Shown here piece by piece: positions 11,641 to 23,145 of a stretch of DNA of 64,000 nucleotides. Source of the DNA: Callorhinus ursinus (lineage: Eukaryota; Chordata; Mammalia; Carnivora; Otariidae). The stretch spans positions 2,548,508-2,612,507 of the forward strand of contig NW_020312775.1 of the NCBI RefSeq assembly GCF_003265705.1, read 5' to 3'. Numbering within the stretch: position 1 is the first letter of the stretch; each line of letters begins with the position of its first letter. Under the pieces are notes generated by a model. The model was given only the letters and a program-made list of their open reading frames with translations, searched no databases and was not told where the DNA came from. A program made the position numbers and the translations under genes.

Positions 11641-11779
11641 GTATAGCACAAGCTAGTCACTCAAGCCAGGGCAACACTTATGCTATTGTACTGTGTGTGA
11701 CATATTAATTCCCGTTACCAAAAATAGTAACTTTTTAACATTTGTGCAAACTTTGCTAACCATAAAACTAAGTTATTTT

Positions 11780-11924
11780 CATGAATTTTCTCTAATGTTC
11801 ACAAAATCCATTTAAGTAGAAATTGTCAACTTTGTGTTAATAGCTGAAGAACTTAAATATCAGATAATTAATTTGCTCAGGGTCAACTTGCTAGTAGCAG
11901 AGTGAAGATTAAAATCCACTTTGG
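11780..11924 (-). repeat. MIR, left half, split by L1 element A
   Basis: Reads as a reverse MIR: AGCTGAAGAACTTAAATATC ... TTTGCTCAGGGTCAACTTGCTAGTAGCAGAGTGAAGATTAAAATCC. The expected continuation (CACAAAGCCT ... AAAGCCTGTG) is found at 18711-18765, just beyond L1 element A. Confidence 0.7.
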
Positions 11925-13488
11925 GAGGAGAGGAGTTAAGATGGCAGAGTAGTAGGGGGACCATATGCTTGGCTCATCCCACAAACTTAGCTAGACAAAC
12001 ATCAAATCATTTTTCACATCCAAGAAATAAATCTGAGGACTGAGAGAAAAAAATACACACCTATAGGGACAAAAGAAGCCACACTGTGGAAGGTAGGAGA
12101 TGTAGAGACATGATTTAGGTGAGAAAAGAAGAGAAAAGAATCACAGGTATTGTGGAGGTGAGGAAGCCTTGATCACAGGCAGAGGAGAGAGAGAGAGAGG
12201 GAGCAAGAGCAAGAGAATAGTGCACAAGGGATTGCATAAGAAAAACACTTCCCCAAAACCATTGAGTGGGAAAAAAAGAAGGGCTGATTATCACAAGTTT
12301 TACAAGCAGCAGAGCTCAAAGTCTGAAGTTTTAGAAATCCAGGCCATTGCCAGGGTGGAGGCTGGTGGGTGTAGCAATGTTCCTGTGGAGAAGTAGGGCA
12401 GAGGCTCAGAAGCAGACAGTGTGGTTTAAGGATAACCTGGGTCACACTGGGAGAGACAGCTTCCCTTTTTGGAGGGCACTGGAAGAGGTGGCACTGCTTC
12501 TCATGGGACAAAATAGCTGGTAGGGTCCCATGCGCTGCTATGTTCATTAACATAGGATAAGAGTTCTGAGGGCAGCTAAGCTGGATGCTGGCTTTTTGCT
12601 GCACTTTACCATAAACTCCGAGCCCCTGCATGTTTGTACAGCTGCCTTCTAGGACAAACCAACACCAAACACAATGTGGTGAGACTGTCCCCTCAGAGGA
12701 TCAGCATGGGTCTGTGCCATGCCTGGTCCCTAAAATTAGGAGTTTTGGAACACAACTGGTGTGCCTGAGATAAAACACAGAGCAGTGTGCCACCGGGTAG
12801 GCACATGGCTAGGACACAGTCAAGGTTAAGGCTAAGATCTGAGGGATGCCTGGGACACACAAGAGGACTTTGCTCTTCTATGAGGGCTTCCTGAACGGCA
12901 GTGGGCATGGACTCCCCTCTCTGGGGACAAGAGATTGGGCTGATGACATTTTCCCACACCCATCAGCATGAATGGACTTCAGAGAGCAATACAGTACCCA
13001 AAGTGGAGGCTTGAGTTGCTTAGACCAAGCCCCAGCCCCTGAGCTCTGCAGGTGTTTTTTTTTACTAAGGCAAGTGTGGGTGAGAGCCAGAACAGAAGTG
13101 AGGGCATTCCCCAGAAGACCAGCACAAACCCACTGTATGCATCAAGTCTACTGAGCATACAGGGCTGCAAAGTTCCAGCTCTAGTGGAAATCAGATCTAG
13201 CCTCTTTTAACTAAGTAAGCAAAGACACACCTACTTAAAACTTGCAAAACACTGGGCAAGGATCAAACACTCCCCACTACACAAGGAAAAACTCTGCAGA
13301 GGGGTGGCCTGAAGGAAAGAGTGGCCAAACCCCAATAGCAGAGTACACACAGAATACACCAGAAACAATTCCTGAAGTACCAGGCCCAGGACAGGATACA
13401 ATGTCTTCTTAATATAGCTATTACTCTTAGGAACAGGAAATATAACAGGCTTTCCTAACACACAAAAGAAGACAGAGACCTAGACAAA
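11925..13488 (+). promoter_or_regulatory. L1 element A 5' UTR (internal promoter region, decayed)
   Basis: About 1.56 kb between the L1 start and the ORF1 ATG. It begins with the AAGATGGCAGAG motif, where many L1 families bind YY1, and is less AT-rich than the surroundings. It resembles the 5' UTR of element B (36584-38159), for example the shared CCCAGAAGA/CCAGCACAAACC and GGCTTTCCTAACAC blocks. A 152-codon minus-strand frame inside it (12173-12631) has no known counterpart. Confidence 0.8.
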
Positions 13489-14548
13489 ATGCTGAGACAA
13501 AGAAATTTATCCCAAAAGAAAGAACAAGGAAAGGTCACAGCCAGGGATGTAATCAAAACAGAAACAAGTAATATGCATGAACCAGAATTTAAAACAATCA
13601 AAAAGATACTAACTGGGCTTGAGGAAAGTATAAAGGACACCAGGTAGTCCTTTACAGTAGACATAAAAGACCAAAAACTAGTCAGGCTGAAATAAAAAAT
13701 GCTATAACCAAGATGCAAAACCAACTGGATGTAAGGCCCACAAGGATGGAAGAAGCAGAGAAACAAATAAGTGAAATGGAAGATCAAACTATGGAAAATA
13801 ATGAAGCTGAAAAGAGGGAAAGAAAAGTATTGGATCATGAATTTACACTAAAAGGAACTCAGCCCCTCCTTAAAGAAAAATAACATTGTCGGGTGCCTGG
13901 GTGGCTTAGTTGGTTAAAGCGTCTGCCTTGGGCTCAGGTCATGATCCCAGGGACCCTGGGATTACAGGGTCCTTCTTCCTCTCGCTCTGCCTGCCACTTC
14001 ACCTGTTTGTGCTCTCTCTCCCTGTCAAATAAATAAATAAAATCTTAAAAAAAAGAAAATAGCATTGGTATCATAGGAGCCCCAGGAGAAGAAGAGAGTG
14101 AAAAAGGGGCAGAAGGTTTATTTGAGCAAATTATAGCTGAAAACTTCCCTAATCTGGAGAAGTTAAAAGATATCTAAATCCAAGAGGCACAGACAACTCC
14201 AATCAAAAGCAACAAAGGCAGGCCAACACTAAGACATATTGTAGTAAAATTTGCAAAATACAGAGATAGGGAAGAAGTCCTGAAAGCAGCAAGGGAAAAT
14301 AAATCCCTAACATACAAGGAAAGACAAATCAGGTTAGCCCCAGATCTACTCACAGAAATGTGATAGACCAGAAGAGAGTGGCGTGATACAGTCAGTGTGC
14401 TAAATGGGAAAAATTATGCAGCCAAGAATATTCTATCCAGCAAAGGTGCCATTCAGAAAGAAAGACAAAGAGTTCCCCAGACAAAGAAAATAAGGGGCTC
14501 ATTACCACTAAATCAGCCCTGCAAGAAATATCAAAGGGGACTCTTTGA
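13489..14548 (+). pseudogene. L1 element A ORF1 remnant
   Basis: ORF1p is the L1 RNA-binding chaperone. The start ATG at 13489 begins MLRQRNLSQKKEQGKVTARD and the frame is stopped by TAG shortly after (around 13640). The SINE at 13889-14052 and further frameshifts break the rest. The 3' part keeps the typical ending CAAGAAATATCAAAGGGGACTCTTTGA at 14548. A short repeat, ACTTTACAGGTAAAG, occurs twice just downstream (14611-14653). Confidence 0.88.
13889..14052 (+). mobile_element. Can-SINE inside L1 A ORF1
   Basis: Head CGGGTGCCTGGGTGGCTTAG, core GGTCATGATCCCAGGGACCC, tail CAAATAAATAAATAAAATC. Target-site duplication AAGAAAAATAACATTG (13873-13888) and AAGAAAATAGCATTG (14053-14067), slightly diverged. 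The middle is shorter than in other copies. Confidence 0.95.
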
Positions 14549-14656
14549 GTGGGAAAGAAGGACCACAAGTGACAAAGACAAGAAAAGGACAGAGAAAATC
14601 TCCAGAAAAAACTTTACAGGTAAAGGTTTTTAAAAAACTTTACAGGTAAAGAACAA

Positions 14657-17600
14657 ATGGTGCTAAATTCACATCTATCAAAAATTACTCTGAATGCAAA
14701 TGGACTAAATGTTCTAATGAAAAGAGATAGGGTATCAGAAGGGGAAAAAAAGACCCATCAATGTTTTGCCTACAGAGACTCATTTTAGACTTAAGGACAC
14801 CTACAGACTGAAAGTGAGGAGATGGAGAACAATTTATCATGTTAATGGACATCAAAAGAAAGGTGGAGCAACCATACCTATAAGAGACAAACTAGATTTT
14901 AAACCGAAGACTGTAACAAAAGATGAAGTAGGGCACTATATCATAATAGGGGTCTATTCAAGAAGATTATCTAACAATTGTCAATATTTATATACCCAAC
15001 TTGGGAGCACACAATATTATAAAATAATTAATAACAAACATAAAGGAACCCACTGACAATAATACAATAGCAGTAGGGGACTTTAATACCCCACTAACAT
15101 CAAAGGACAGATCTCAGCAGAAAATCAACAAGGAAACAATGGTTTTGAATGACACACTGGACAAGATGGGCTTCACAGATATATTCAGAACATTTCATCC
15201 TAAAGCAACAGAATACACATTCTTTTTGAGGGCACATGAAACATTCCCCAGAATAGATCACATACTGGATTACAGATCAGGCCTCAACAAGTACAAAAAG
15301 ACTGAGATCATACCATGCATATTTTCTGACCCCAAAACTATGAAACTTGGTCAACCACAGGGAAAAATTGGAAAGACCACAAATAAATGGAAGTTAAAGA
15401 ATATCCTACTAAAGAATTAATAGGTTAATCAGAATATTAAAGTTGAAATAAAAATACATGGATGCAAATGAAAATGAAACATGACAGTCCAAACTATTTG
15501 GATGCAGCAAAAGTGGTCATAAGAAGGAAGTATATAGCAACATAGAACTACCTCAAGAAGCAAGAAAAGTTTCAAATATACAAGCTAACCTTACACCTAA
15601 AGGAACTAGAAAAGAAAAAGCAACTAAAGCCCAAAGCCAGCAGAAGAAAGGAATAAAAAACACAAATGGTAGAACAGATCAATGAAATCAGGAGCTGGCT
15701 CTTTGAAAGAATTAACAAAATTGATAAACACCTAGCCAGACTTATCAAAAAGAAAAGAGATAGGATCCAAAAAAATAAAAATAAAATAAAATTATGAATG
15801 AAATGGAGAGATCACAATGAACACCATAAAAAATAAGCAATTATAAGAATATTATGAAAAATTACATGCCAGCACATTGAGCAATCTGCAAGAAATGGAC
15901 AAATTCCTAGACACACATAAACTATCAAAACTGAAACAGGAAGACATAGAAAATTTGAACAAACCAATAACAAGCAAAGAAATTGAATCAATAATCAAAA
16001 ATCTCCCAACAAACAAAAGTCCAGGGCCAGATGGGTTTCCAGGTGAATTCTACCAAACATTTAAAGAACAGTTAATAGCTATTCTTTTCAAACCTTTCCA
16101 AAAAATAGATATGGAAGGAAAATGTCCAAACTCATTCTATGAGTACAGCATACCTTGATTCCAAAACCAGAAAAAGAACCCAATAAAAAGGAGAATTATA
16201 GGCCAATATCCTTGATGAATATGGATGCAAAAATTCTCAACAAGATACTACCAAAACACATTCAACAGTACATTAAAAGAATTATTCACCATGATCAAGT
16301 GGGATTTATTCCCATGCTATAGGATATTTCAATATTTGCAAATTAATCATGATAAATACAATAATAAAAGATAGAATAAGAACCATATGATCCTCTCAGT
16401 AGAAAAAGCATTTGTCAAAGTACAGCATCCATTCTTGATAAAAACCCTCAACAAAGTAGGGATAGAGAGAATATACCTAAACATCGTAAAGGACAAAGGA
16501 AAAATCCAAAACTAATATCATCCTCAATGGGGAAAAACTGAGAGCTTTTACACTATGGTCAAGAACAAGACAGGGGTGTCCACTCTCAACACCGTTATTT
16601 AAAATAGTACTGGAAAAAAATAAAAATAAAATAAAATAGTACTGGAAGTTCTAGTCTCTGCAATCAGACAACAAAAAGAAATAAAAGGCATCCAAATCGG
16701 CAAGGAAGAAGTCAAACTTTCACTATATGCAAACAGTATGATGCCCTAGGCAGAAAATCTGAAAGTCCACCAAAGAATTGCTAGAACTGACGAATGAATT
16801 CAGTAAAGTTGCAGGATACAAAAGGAACATAAAGAAATCTGTTGCATTTCTATACACTAATAATGAAGTACCAGAAAGAGAAATCAAGAAATCAATCCCA
16901 TTTACAATTGCACCAAGAACCATAAGATTCCTAGGAATAAACCTAACCAAAGAAGTAAAAGATCTGTACTCTGAAAATGATGGAGCATTTATGAAAGATG
17001 ACACAAAGAAATGCTAAAAGCATTCCATGCTCATAAATTAGAACAAATATTTTTGAAATGTGTATACTACCCAAAGCAATCTACACATTTCAGGCAATCC
17101 CTACCAAAATATTACCAGCATTTTTCTCAGAGCAAGAAAAAACAATCTTAAAATTTGTATGGAACCACAAAAGACCCAAAATAGCCAAAGAATTCTTGAA
17201 AAAGAAAAGAAAAGCTGGAGGCATCAAAATGCTGGTCTTCAAGTTATATCATAAAGCTGTAGTGATCAAAACCATATGGTACTGGCAACAAAACAAAACA
17301 AAACAAAACAAAACCCAGATACTTAGATCAATGGAACAGAACAGAATACTCAGAAATGGACCCACAACTATATGGCCAACTAATCTTTGACAAAGCAGGA
17401 AAGAATATCCAATGGGAAGAAGACTGTCTCAACAAATGGTTTTGGGAAAACCAGACAGCAGCATGCAGAGAAGTGAAACTGGACCACTTTCTTACACCAT
17501 ACACAAAAATAAATTCAAAATGGATGAAAGATCCAAATGTGAGACCAGATACCATCAAAATCGTACAGAAGAATACAGGCAGCAACCTCTTCGAACTCGG

Positions 17601-18445
17601 CCGCAGCAACTTCTGGCTAGACCAAAGGCAAAGGAAACAAAAGCAAAAATGAACTATTGGGATTTCATCAAGATAAAAAGCTTCTGCACAGCAAAGGAAA
17701 TAGTCAACAAAACTAAAAGGCAACCTATGGAATGGGAGAAGAGATTTGTGAATGACATATCTAATAAAGGGTTAGTATCCAAAATCTACGAAGAACTTAT
17801 TAAACTCACCCCAAAAAACAAATAATTCTGTTAAGAAATGGGCAGAAGACTTGAATAGACATTTTTCCTAAGAAGACATTGAGATGGCTAAGAGACATGA
17901 AAAGATGCTCAACATCACTCAGGGAAATGAAAATCAATAACATGATGAGATAGCCCCTTACACCTGTCAGAATGGCTTAAATTAACAACACAGGAAACAA
18001 CAGATGTTGGTGAAGATGCAGAAAAAGGGGAACTCTCTTACTCTGTTTGTGGGAATGAAAATGGGTGCAGCCACCGTGGAAAACAGTATAGAGGATCCTC
18101 AAAAATTTAAATGTAGAGATACCCTACAATCCAGCAATTGCACTAGTAGGCATTTACCCAAAGGAAGCAAAAACACTGATTCAAAGAGATACATGCACCC
18201 CAATGTTTATAGCATCATTTACTACAATAGCCATTTCATGGATAGAGTCTAAGTGTCCATTGACTGATGAATGGATAAAGAAATTGTGGTATATGCATAG
18301 AATGGAATATTACTTAGCCATCAAAAAGAATGGAATCTTGCTATTTGTAATGACAGGGATGGAGCTAGAGTGTATTATGCTAAGCAAATCAAGTCAGTCA
18401 GAGGAGGACAAATACCATATGATTTCACTCATATGTGGAATTTAA
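14657..18445 (+). pseudogene. L1 element A ORF2 remnant (endonuclease-RT)
   Basis: ORF2p is the L1 endonuclease and reverse transcriptase. Recognisable pieces in order: PTETHFRLKDTYRLK (endonuclease N part, 14766), a PRIDHI motif near 15250 with SDP in place of the usual [18 protein letters not shown] near 16010, a ruined RT active site (LYANSM where FADD is expected, near 16730), [30 protein letters not shown] and the C-terminal end MISLICGI with its stop at 18443-18445. It is broken into about ten frames by stops and shifts. A pentanucleotide (AAAAC)n expansion sits at 17287-17315. Confidence 0.92.
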
Positions 18446-18710
18446 GAAATGAAACATGAACATAGGGGAAGGAAAAAAAAAGTGAAGCAAACCATAAGAG
18501 ACTCTTAATTATAGAGAACAAGCTGAGGGTTGCTGGAGGGGAGGTGGGGGGTTGATGGGGTATTGGGTGATGGGTATTAAGTAGGGCACTTGTGGGGATG
18601 AACAGTGGGCATTATATGTATGTAAGTGATGAATTACTAAACTCTATTCCTGAAACCAATTACACTATATGCTAACTAACTAGAATTTAAATAAAAACTT
18701 GATAAAAAAT

Positions 18711-18765
18711 ATCCACTTTGGTATGACCACAAAGCCTTTCTTTTCTGTAACACCAAAGCCTGTGA
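18711..18765 (-). repeat. MIR, right half beyond L1 element A
   Basis: Continues the reverse MIR of 11780-11924, with CACAAAGCCTTTC and AAAGCCTGTG matching the part of MIR that holds the TCTGGAGTCA-like block. Confidence 0.55.
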
Positions 18766-18849
18766 ATATGTGCTTAATTTCTGCCAGTAACATTGTAACC
18801 TTTCTTACCTGTCTTTGTTTCTACGAAAATTGATATTTGCTGTTAATAT

Positions 18850-19114
18850 CCACCTTTCCCCACCACCATTAAGGGAAACCATTAACCTGACTTCTAACAG
18901 TATACATTTAATTTTTTTAACTTTATATGTATGAAATAGTACATTATATTCTTTCATGCCTGATTTCTTTTATACAATATTATATTTGTAAGATTCAACC
19001 ATATTTTTGTATGTAGGTGTAATTTTTTTCATTCTCCTTGCTTTATGTAGCATTTCATTTTATGAACATACCACATTGTACCTATTATTTGCTTATTATA
19101 AATAATGTTGATAA
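18850..19114 (-). mobile_element. Ancient L1, 3' part (left of micro-inversion)
   Basis: On the + strand it reads as the reverse of old mammalian L1 (L1M group) sequence: AAGATTCAACCATATTTTTGTATGTAG, CATTTTATGAACATACCACATTGT and TTATTATAAATAATGTTG. It ends where the orientation flips. Confidence 0.75.
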
Positions 19115-19318
19115 AGACAAAGGTTCAACAGCTATTGGGCCTATCATAAACTGCTTATGGGAAGGTAAATTGAAACAATTTGGAAACAAGTTTGGCAGTT
19201 TATTCTAAAGTGAACATACACACATTTTCAGAAAGCAATTCCACTACTAAATATATACCCAACGGTATTTCCATCAAATGACAGGAATAAGAATGTTCAC
19301 AGAAGCATAAGTTGCTAT
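19115..19318 (+). mobile_element. Inverted ~200 bp block of the same ancient L1
   Basis: Here the L1 reads in the forward sense: GAAGGTAAATTGAAACAATTTGGAAACAAGTTTGGCAG ... AAAGCAATTCCACTACTAAATATATACCC ... GAATGTTCACAGAAGCATAA. These are the GGAATGTAAATTGGTACAACC / CAGCAATTCCACTCCTAGGTATTTACCC blocks near the end of L1 ORF2. They are exactly the blocks missing between the two minus-strand flanks. Confidence 0.75.
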
Positions 19319-19436
19319 CTTTTTTCAATTTAACCATTCTTCAGTATTGATATCAGCTTCTGGTTTTAATTTGAATTTATCTTCATGTAAAATGAAGTTT
19401 AGCACTTGAATATCATTTTTGCTAGTTTTCTCACCA

Positions 19437-19854
19437 GCTTGAATATCATTTTAGTTAGTTTTTTTTAAGTCTTTTGCCTATTTAAAAAAAAGGACTGTCT
19501 CTCTTTTCTTATTTCCAATTTTTTAAAATATATTATGGATATCAAAGCTTTTAGGGGGGATTTATGTATTTTGGGAATACCTTCTCCCACTTTATGGGTT
19601 ATTTTTTCACTTTTTTATTGGTATCTTTTGATGCACAATAGTTCTAAATCACAATATAGTTCAATTTATCAATTTTTTCTTTATGATTGGTAATTTTAGT
19701 TTTGTATGAAAATATGTGTCTACTCCAAGTTTATAAAAATGTTCTTACAAATTCCTATAAAAGTTCTATTTTTTAATATGTCATATTTAAATACCCTGTT
19801 TATCTGGTCTTTTTATTTTTATAATGTTATATAGGAGCAAAATTCATTTTTCAC
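19437..19854. repeat. Tandem duplication, copy 1 (~418 bp)
   Basis: Matches 20313-20730 along its whole length, with roughly nine bases in ten identical by eye. Examples are ATTTTGGGAATACCTTCTCCCACTTTATGGGTTAT and TCAATTTTTTCTTTATGATTGGTAATTTTA, found in both. It is internal to the ancient L1. Confidence 0.93.
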
Positions 19855-19874
19855 TAGCCTAAATATCATTTTTT

Positions 19875-20312
19875 AAATTATTATGTTATGTTAATTACCA
19901 TACATTACATCATTAGTTTTTGATGTAGTGTTCCATGATTCATTGTTTGCATATAACACCCAGTGCTCCATGCAGTACGTGCCCTCTTTAATACCCATCA
20001 CCAGGTTAACCCACCCCCCCACCCCCTCCCCTCTAGAACCCTCAGTTTGTTTCTCAGAGTCCATAGTCTCTCATGGTTCGTCTCCCCGTCCGATTTCTCC
20101 CCTTTCATTTTTCCCATCTTGCTATCTTCTTTTTTTTTTAAACACATCATGTATTATTTGTTTCAGAAGTGCAGGTCTGTGATTCAGTCTTACACAATTC
20201 ACAGCGCTCACCATAGCACATACCTTCCCCAATGCCTATCACCTAGCCACCCCAACCCTCCCACCCCCCACCACTCCAGCAACCCTCAGTTTGTTTCCTG
20301 AGATTAAGAATG
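19875..20312 (-). mobile_element. Younger carnivoran L1, 3' UTR only, in duplication junction
   Basis: A reverse L1 3' end: ATGTTATGTTAATTACCATACATTACATCATTAG, TTTTTGATGTAGTGTTCCATGATTCATTG, CTTTAATACCCATCACCAGG, and a second module with AGTCTTACACAATTCACAGCGCTCACC ... CAGTTTGTTTCCTGAGATTAAGAA. The same two-module 3' UTR ends L1 element C (57975-58405). Target-site duplication CCTAAATATCATTTTT / CCTGAATATCATTTTT at about 19858 and 20313. Confidence 0.93.
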
Positions 20313-20730
20313 CCTGAATATCATTTTTGTTTATTTTTTAAGTCTTTTGCCTATTTAAGAAAAAGGACTGTCTCTCTTATTTATTTCCGATTTTTTAAAA
20401 AATATATTATGTATATCAATGTTTTTAGGGGGATTTATATATTTTGGGAATACCTTCTCCCACTTTATGGGTTATCTTTTCACTCTTTCATTGGTATCTT
20501 TTGATGCACAGTAGTTCTAAATCATAATATAGTCCAATTTATCAATTTTTTCTTTATGATTGGTAATTTTAATTTTTGAATGAAAATATGTGCCTACTCC
20601 AAGGTTATAAAGATGTTCTTATATAATTCCTCTAAAAGTTCTATTTTCTAATATGTCATATTTAAATATTCTGTTTATCTGGTCTTTTTATTTTTATAAT
20701 GATATATAAGAGCAAAATTCATTTTTCCAC
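20313..20730. repeat. Tandem duplication, copy 2 (~418 bp)
   Basis: Second copy of 19437-19854. The younger L1 sits at the start of this copy, between the shared CCTRAATATCATTTTT motif and its repeat. Confidence 0.93.
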
Positions 20731-21374
20731 ATTGGATAGCAAATTACCCCCGTATAATTTACTGAAAAAGCAGGCTTTCCACAGTGCTATGTAGTTTCAA
20801 CTTCATCATATACCAGGTAATTTACATGTATGTTGTTTGTTTCTGGACCTTCCTAGATAGTCCATTAGTCTACTTGTCTCTTCTTGTGTCAGTATCACAC
20901 TTTCTTAATTTCTGAAAGAGGTCATGTCTCTGGCATTATAAGCCCTCCAGCTTTTTTTTTCTTCCAGATTGCCTTGATTATTCTCTGCCATTTGCATTTC
21001 TATATAAATTTTTAAATCAACCCATCATACTCAATAAAAAGCCTGTTGAGGTTTTGGGGAAAAGACATCTTAATATGGAGCTTTCTAATTCATAATCGTG
21101 AACTTATTCAGGCTTTTATCAGTTTTTCTCAGTGATATTTTGTACTTTTCTGTATAGCAGTCTTATATACCTTTCTTAATTTCTCCTTAATTTTTGCTCA
21201 GTTCTCTAGCCTCCCTAATAGAGTCTTGCCTGCACCAATGTAGATTAAGATATTCCCAAGGATATAAGAGAAATATTTATGTAGAGGTTTGTGACTTTTT
21301 CTTTATGGTCTCCTCCTTTTTTCTACCTTGCCTCCTAAATCTCAGCCAGCTTGTACACTTATGTATGCTTATCA

Positions 21375-21812
21375 GCTTCCTAGAGCACCATAAGAAAATA
21401 CCATAAACTGGGTGGCTTAAAATGACAAAAACTTATTCTCTCAATTCTTGAGGCTAAAAAATCTGAAATCAAGGTGTTGGAAGGGCCAGGCTCCCTCTAA
21501 ATACTCTAAGAAAGAATTGTATCTTGCTTCTTCCTTGATTTTGGTGGTTAATAATAGTCATTGGTATTCCTTGGCTTATAGCTGCATCACTCCAATTTCT
21601 GATTTTGTCTTTACATAGCCATCTTCCCTATGTGTGTCTATGTGTCTGTTTCTTCTTATAAAGACAATAAAAAATCTTTGGATATAAGGCTTAACATGAT
21701 TCAATATGACCTCATCTTAATCTCAGTACATTTAAAAATGCCCTATTGCCAAAAATAGTCTCATTCACAGATATTGGGACATATCTTTTGGAAGGACAAA
21801 ATTCATACATGT
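21375..21812 (-). repeat. MLT1/MST-type LTR (ERVL-MaLR), reverse
   Basis: Reverse of a MaLR LTR: TTCCTAGAGCACCATAAGAAAATACCATAAACTGGGTGGCTTAAAATGAC, TGAAATCAAGGTGTTGGAAGGG, GGTATTCCTTGGCTTATAGCTGCATCACTCCAATTTC, CTTCTTATAAAGAC, TATGACCTCATCTTAATC, and near the right end GGACATATCTTTTGGAAGGACAAAATTCATAC. Nearly the whole LTR is present, with no internal region beside it. Confidence 0.9.
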
Positions 21813-21850
21813 GTGTATGTATGTATGTATGTATAATGTGTGTGTATATT
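21813..21850. repeat. (GTAT)n / (GT)n microsatellite
   Basis: TGTGTGTATGTATGTATGTATG followed by TGTGTGTGTATATT. Confidence 0.9.
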
Positions 21851-21859
21851 TTATAGTTG

Positions 21860-23145
21860 TTTATAGTAAGAGTATAATCAGATAATCACATGACATTTTT
21901 ATCTGCTAGCTCAAATGCCAGAATCACCTACAATTTGTTTGTGTTGCCTGCTTTATTTCTTCTTGGTTATTGGTCACATGTAATTGTCCCTATTGATTTT
22001 TTTATTGGATTTTGCACATTGTATATAAAAGAGCTATATCAACTCCTGATAATGTTATCTTTTATCACAGAAGGTTTAACATTTTGTCTGTTAAGTACAT
22101 ATGAGAGGAGGAGTTTATTACCTTAATCAAATCAGAAACAGACTATGTTGAGGCTCTATCATAGTTTTGGTAAGGCACCATCTACGTCTGGTTTTTCCCA
22201 TCCCGTGAATGTGACTATCCAGGGCTTTCATCTGAGAATCTATTAGGTCTTTCCCTCCTCAGGACATATTTGTGGAAAGCTTTGCTCTGACTTTCAGAGA
22301 TTTTTGTTTTATCACACCCTGGTCAGCTTTAGAATTTAGCAGATGTCTCCAAGGCAATAATGGCTGTTCGAACTATTTCAAGTCTTCAACTTTGCCACTA
22401 AAGTGTCTAGCAATGCTCACAATATCTGCAGGTTTTTCCATCCTCCAGGAAAGATTCTTTGCTAGGGGCCAAACCTAGATTCTTAGTCTTCTATCATGCC
22501 TAAGTGGCACATACTATTAGAGAAAATAGTTCTAAGATTTCAGTTCTCATCTCTTGTGTATTAAGGCTTCTATCCTGGTAGGTATTTGTCCCCAGCTGGT
22601 GGAAGACCAGAAAATTTCCACTGTATTTTTCACAGGATTCTGGCCTAATTCTTTGTCTCCTACAGCGTTTATTCATAGTATAGCAAATCTCTTGGCTGTG
22701 CATTTAAAATCCTAAATTCTCCAGTTTTGTCACTCCAGCCCCATAGGGCCATCAAACTGTCTGCTGGTTTCTTTATCCCAGGCAGTAGCCCTCTGCCTGA
22801 ACTGCATCCATATTTTTAATTCTGGCCCATACCCAGAGTTTTCTAATTTCCTCAGAGAAGAGGCAATTGCAGATCCTTAGCTTCTAATTTTTTTTCCGTT
22901 TCTGAAATGCTATTCTTTCTAATCCTCATTCCTTTTGTATCTTTCTGATGCCTTAAAAATTTCATCTTTTCTGGTTGCTTCCAGTGATATTATTGGCCTG
23001 CTACAAACTATTCCATCACACTTAAAAGAAAAAAAAATCATTCCTTTCTTTCTGGTATCTGTGCCAGTACCTCCTGAAGTATATTTGTATTTATCAGGAT
23101 CCAATTTAGGAGGAAGACACATATTAGTTTGTCTTACAGAATCTT
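21860..23145 (-). repeat. Possible ancient L1/HAL1 5' part
   Basis: The block CATGTAATTGTCCCTATTGATTTTTTTATTGGATTTTGCACATTGTATATAAAAGAG and the following text resemble the reverse of the 5' region of old L1/HAL1 elements (TCTAGTAATTTTTGATTGGATGCTAGACATTGT...). The remaining ~900 bases are only assigned by continuity. It contains several open frames of 67-78 codons with no coding character. Confidence 0.35.

Larger units (their letters stand above)
11925..18710 (+). mobile_element. L1 element A, near full-length, inactive
   Basis: This is a 6.8 kb carnivoran L1 with all four parts in order: 5' UTR starting GGAGGAGAGGAGTTAAGATGGCAGAGTAG (the usual AAGATGGC start), ORF1, ORF2 and a 3' UTR ending TAGAATTTAAATAAAAACTTGATAAAAAAT. 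Flanking duplicates ATCCACTTTGG lie at 11914-11924 and 18711-18721, so it appears to be one complete insertion into a MIR. A Can-SINE (13889-14052) interrupts ORF1. Stops and frameshifts throughout, and loss of the RT catalytic motif, show it is long dead. A bracketed full-length copy dates relative layers: MIR, then L1 A, then SINE. Confidence 0.95.
19319..21190 (-). mobile_element. Ancient L1 ORF2 3' half (right of micro-inversion)
   Basis: Minus-strand old L1: ATTGATATCAGCTTCTGGTTTTAATTTGAATTTATCTTCATG, TTTGGGAATACCTTCTCCCACTTTATGGGTTAT, CTTTTGATGCACAATAGTTCTAAATC and, further right, CTTGTGTCAGTATCACAC and GCCTGTTGAGGTTTTGGGG. All are reverse copies of ORF2 C-terminal blocks of the L1M group. 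It contains a ~418 bp tandem duplication (19437-19854 and 20313-20730) split by a younger L1. Confidence 0.8.

Noticed and set aside
12173..12631. 152-codon minus-strand open frame
   Set aside because: It lies wholly within the less AT-rich 5' UTR of L1 element A, antisense to it, and resembles no protein I know; long chance frames are common in L1 5' UTRs.
13455..13838. 127-codon minus-strand hydrophobic frame
   Set aside because: It is the antisense shadow of L1 A ORF1; the same kind of frame appears antisense to ORF1 of element B (37871-38305, 38325-38579).
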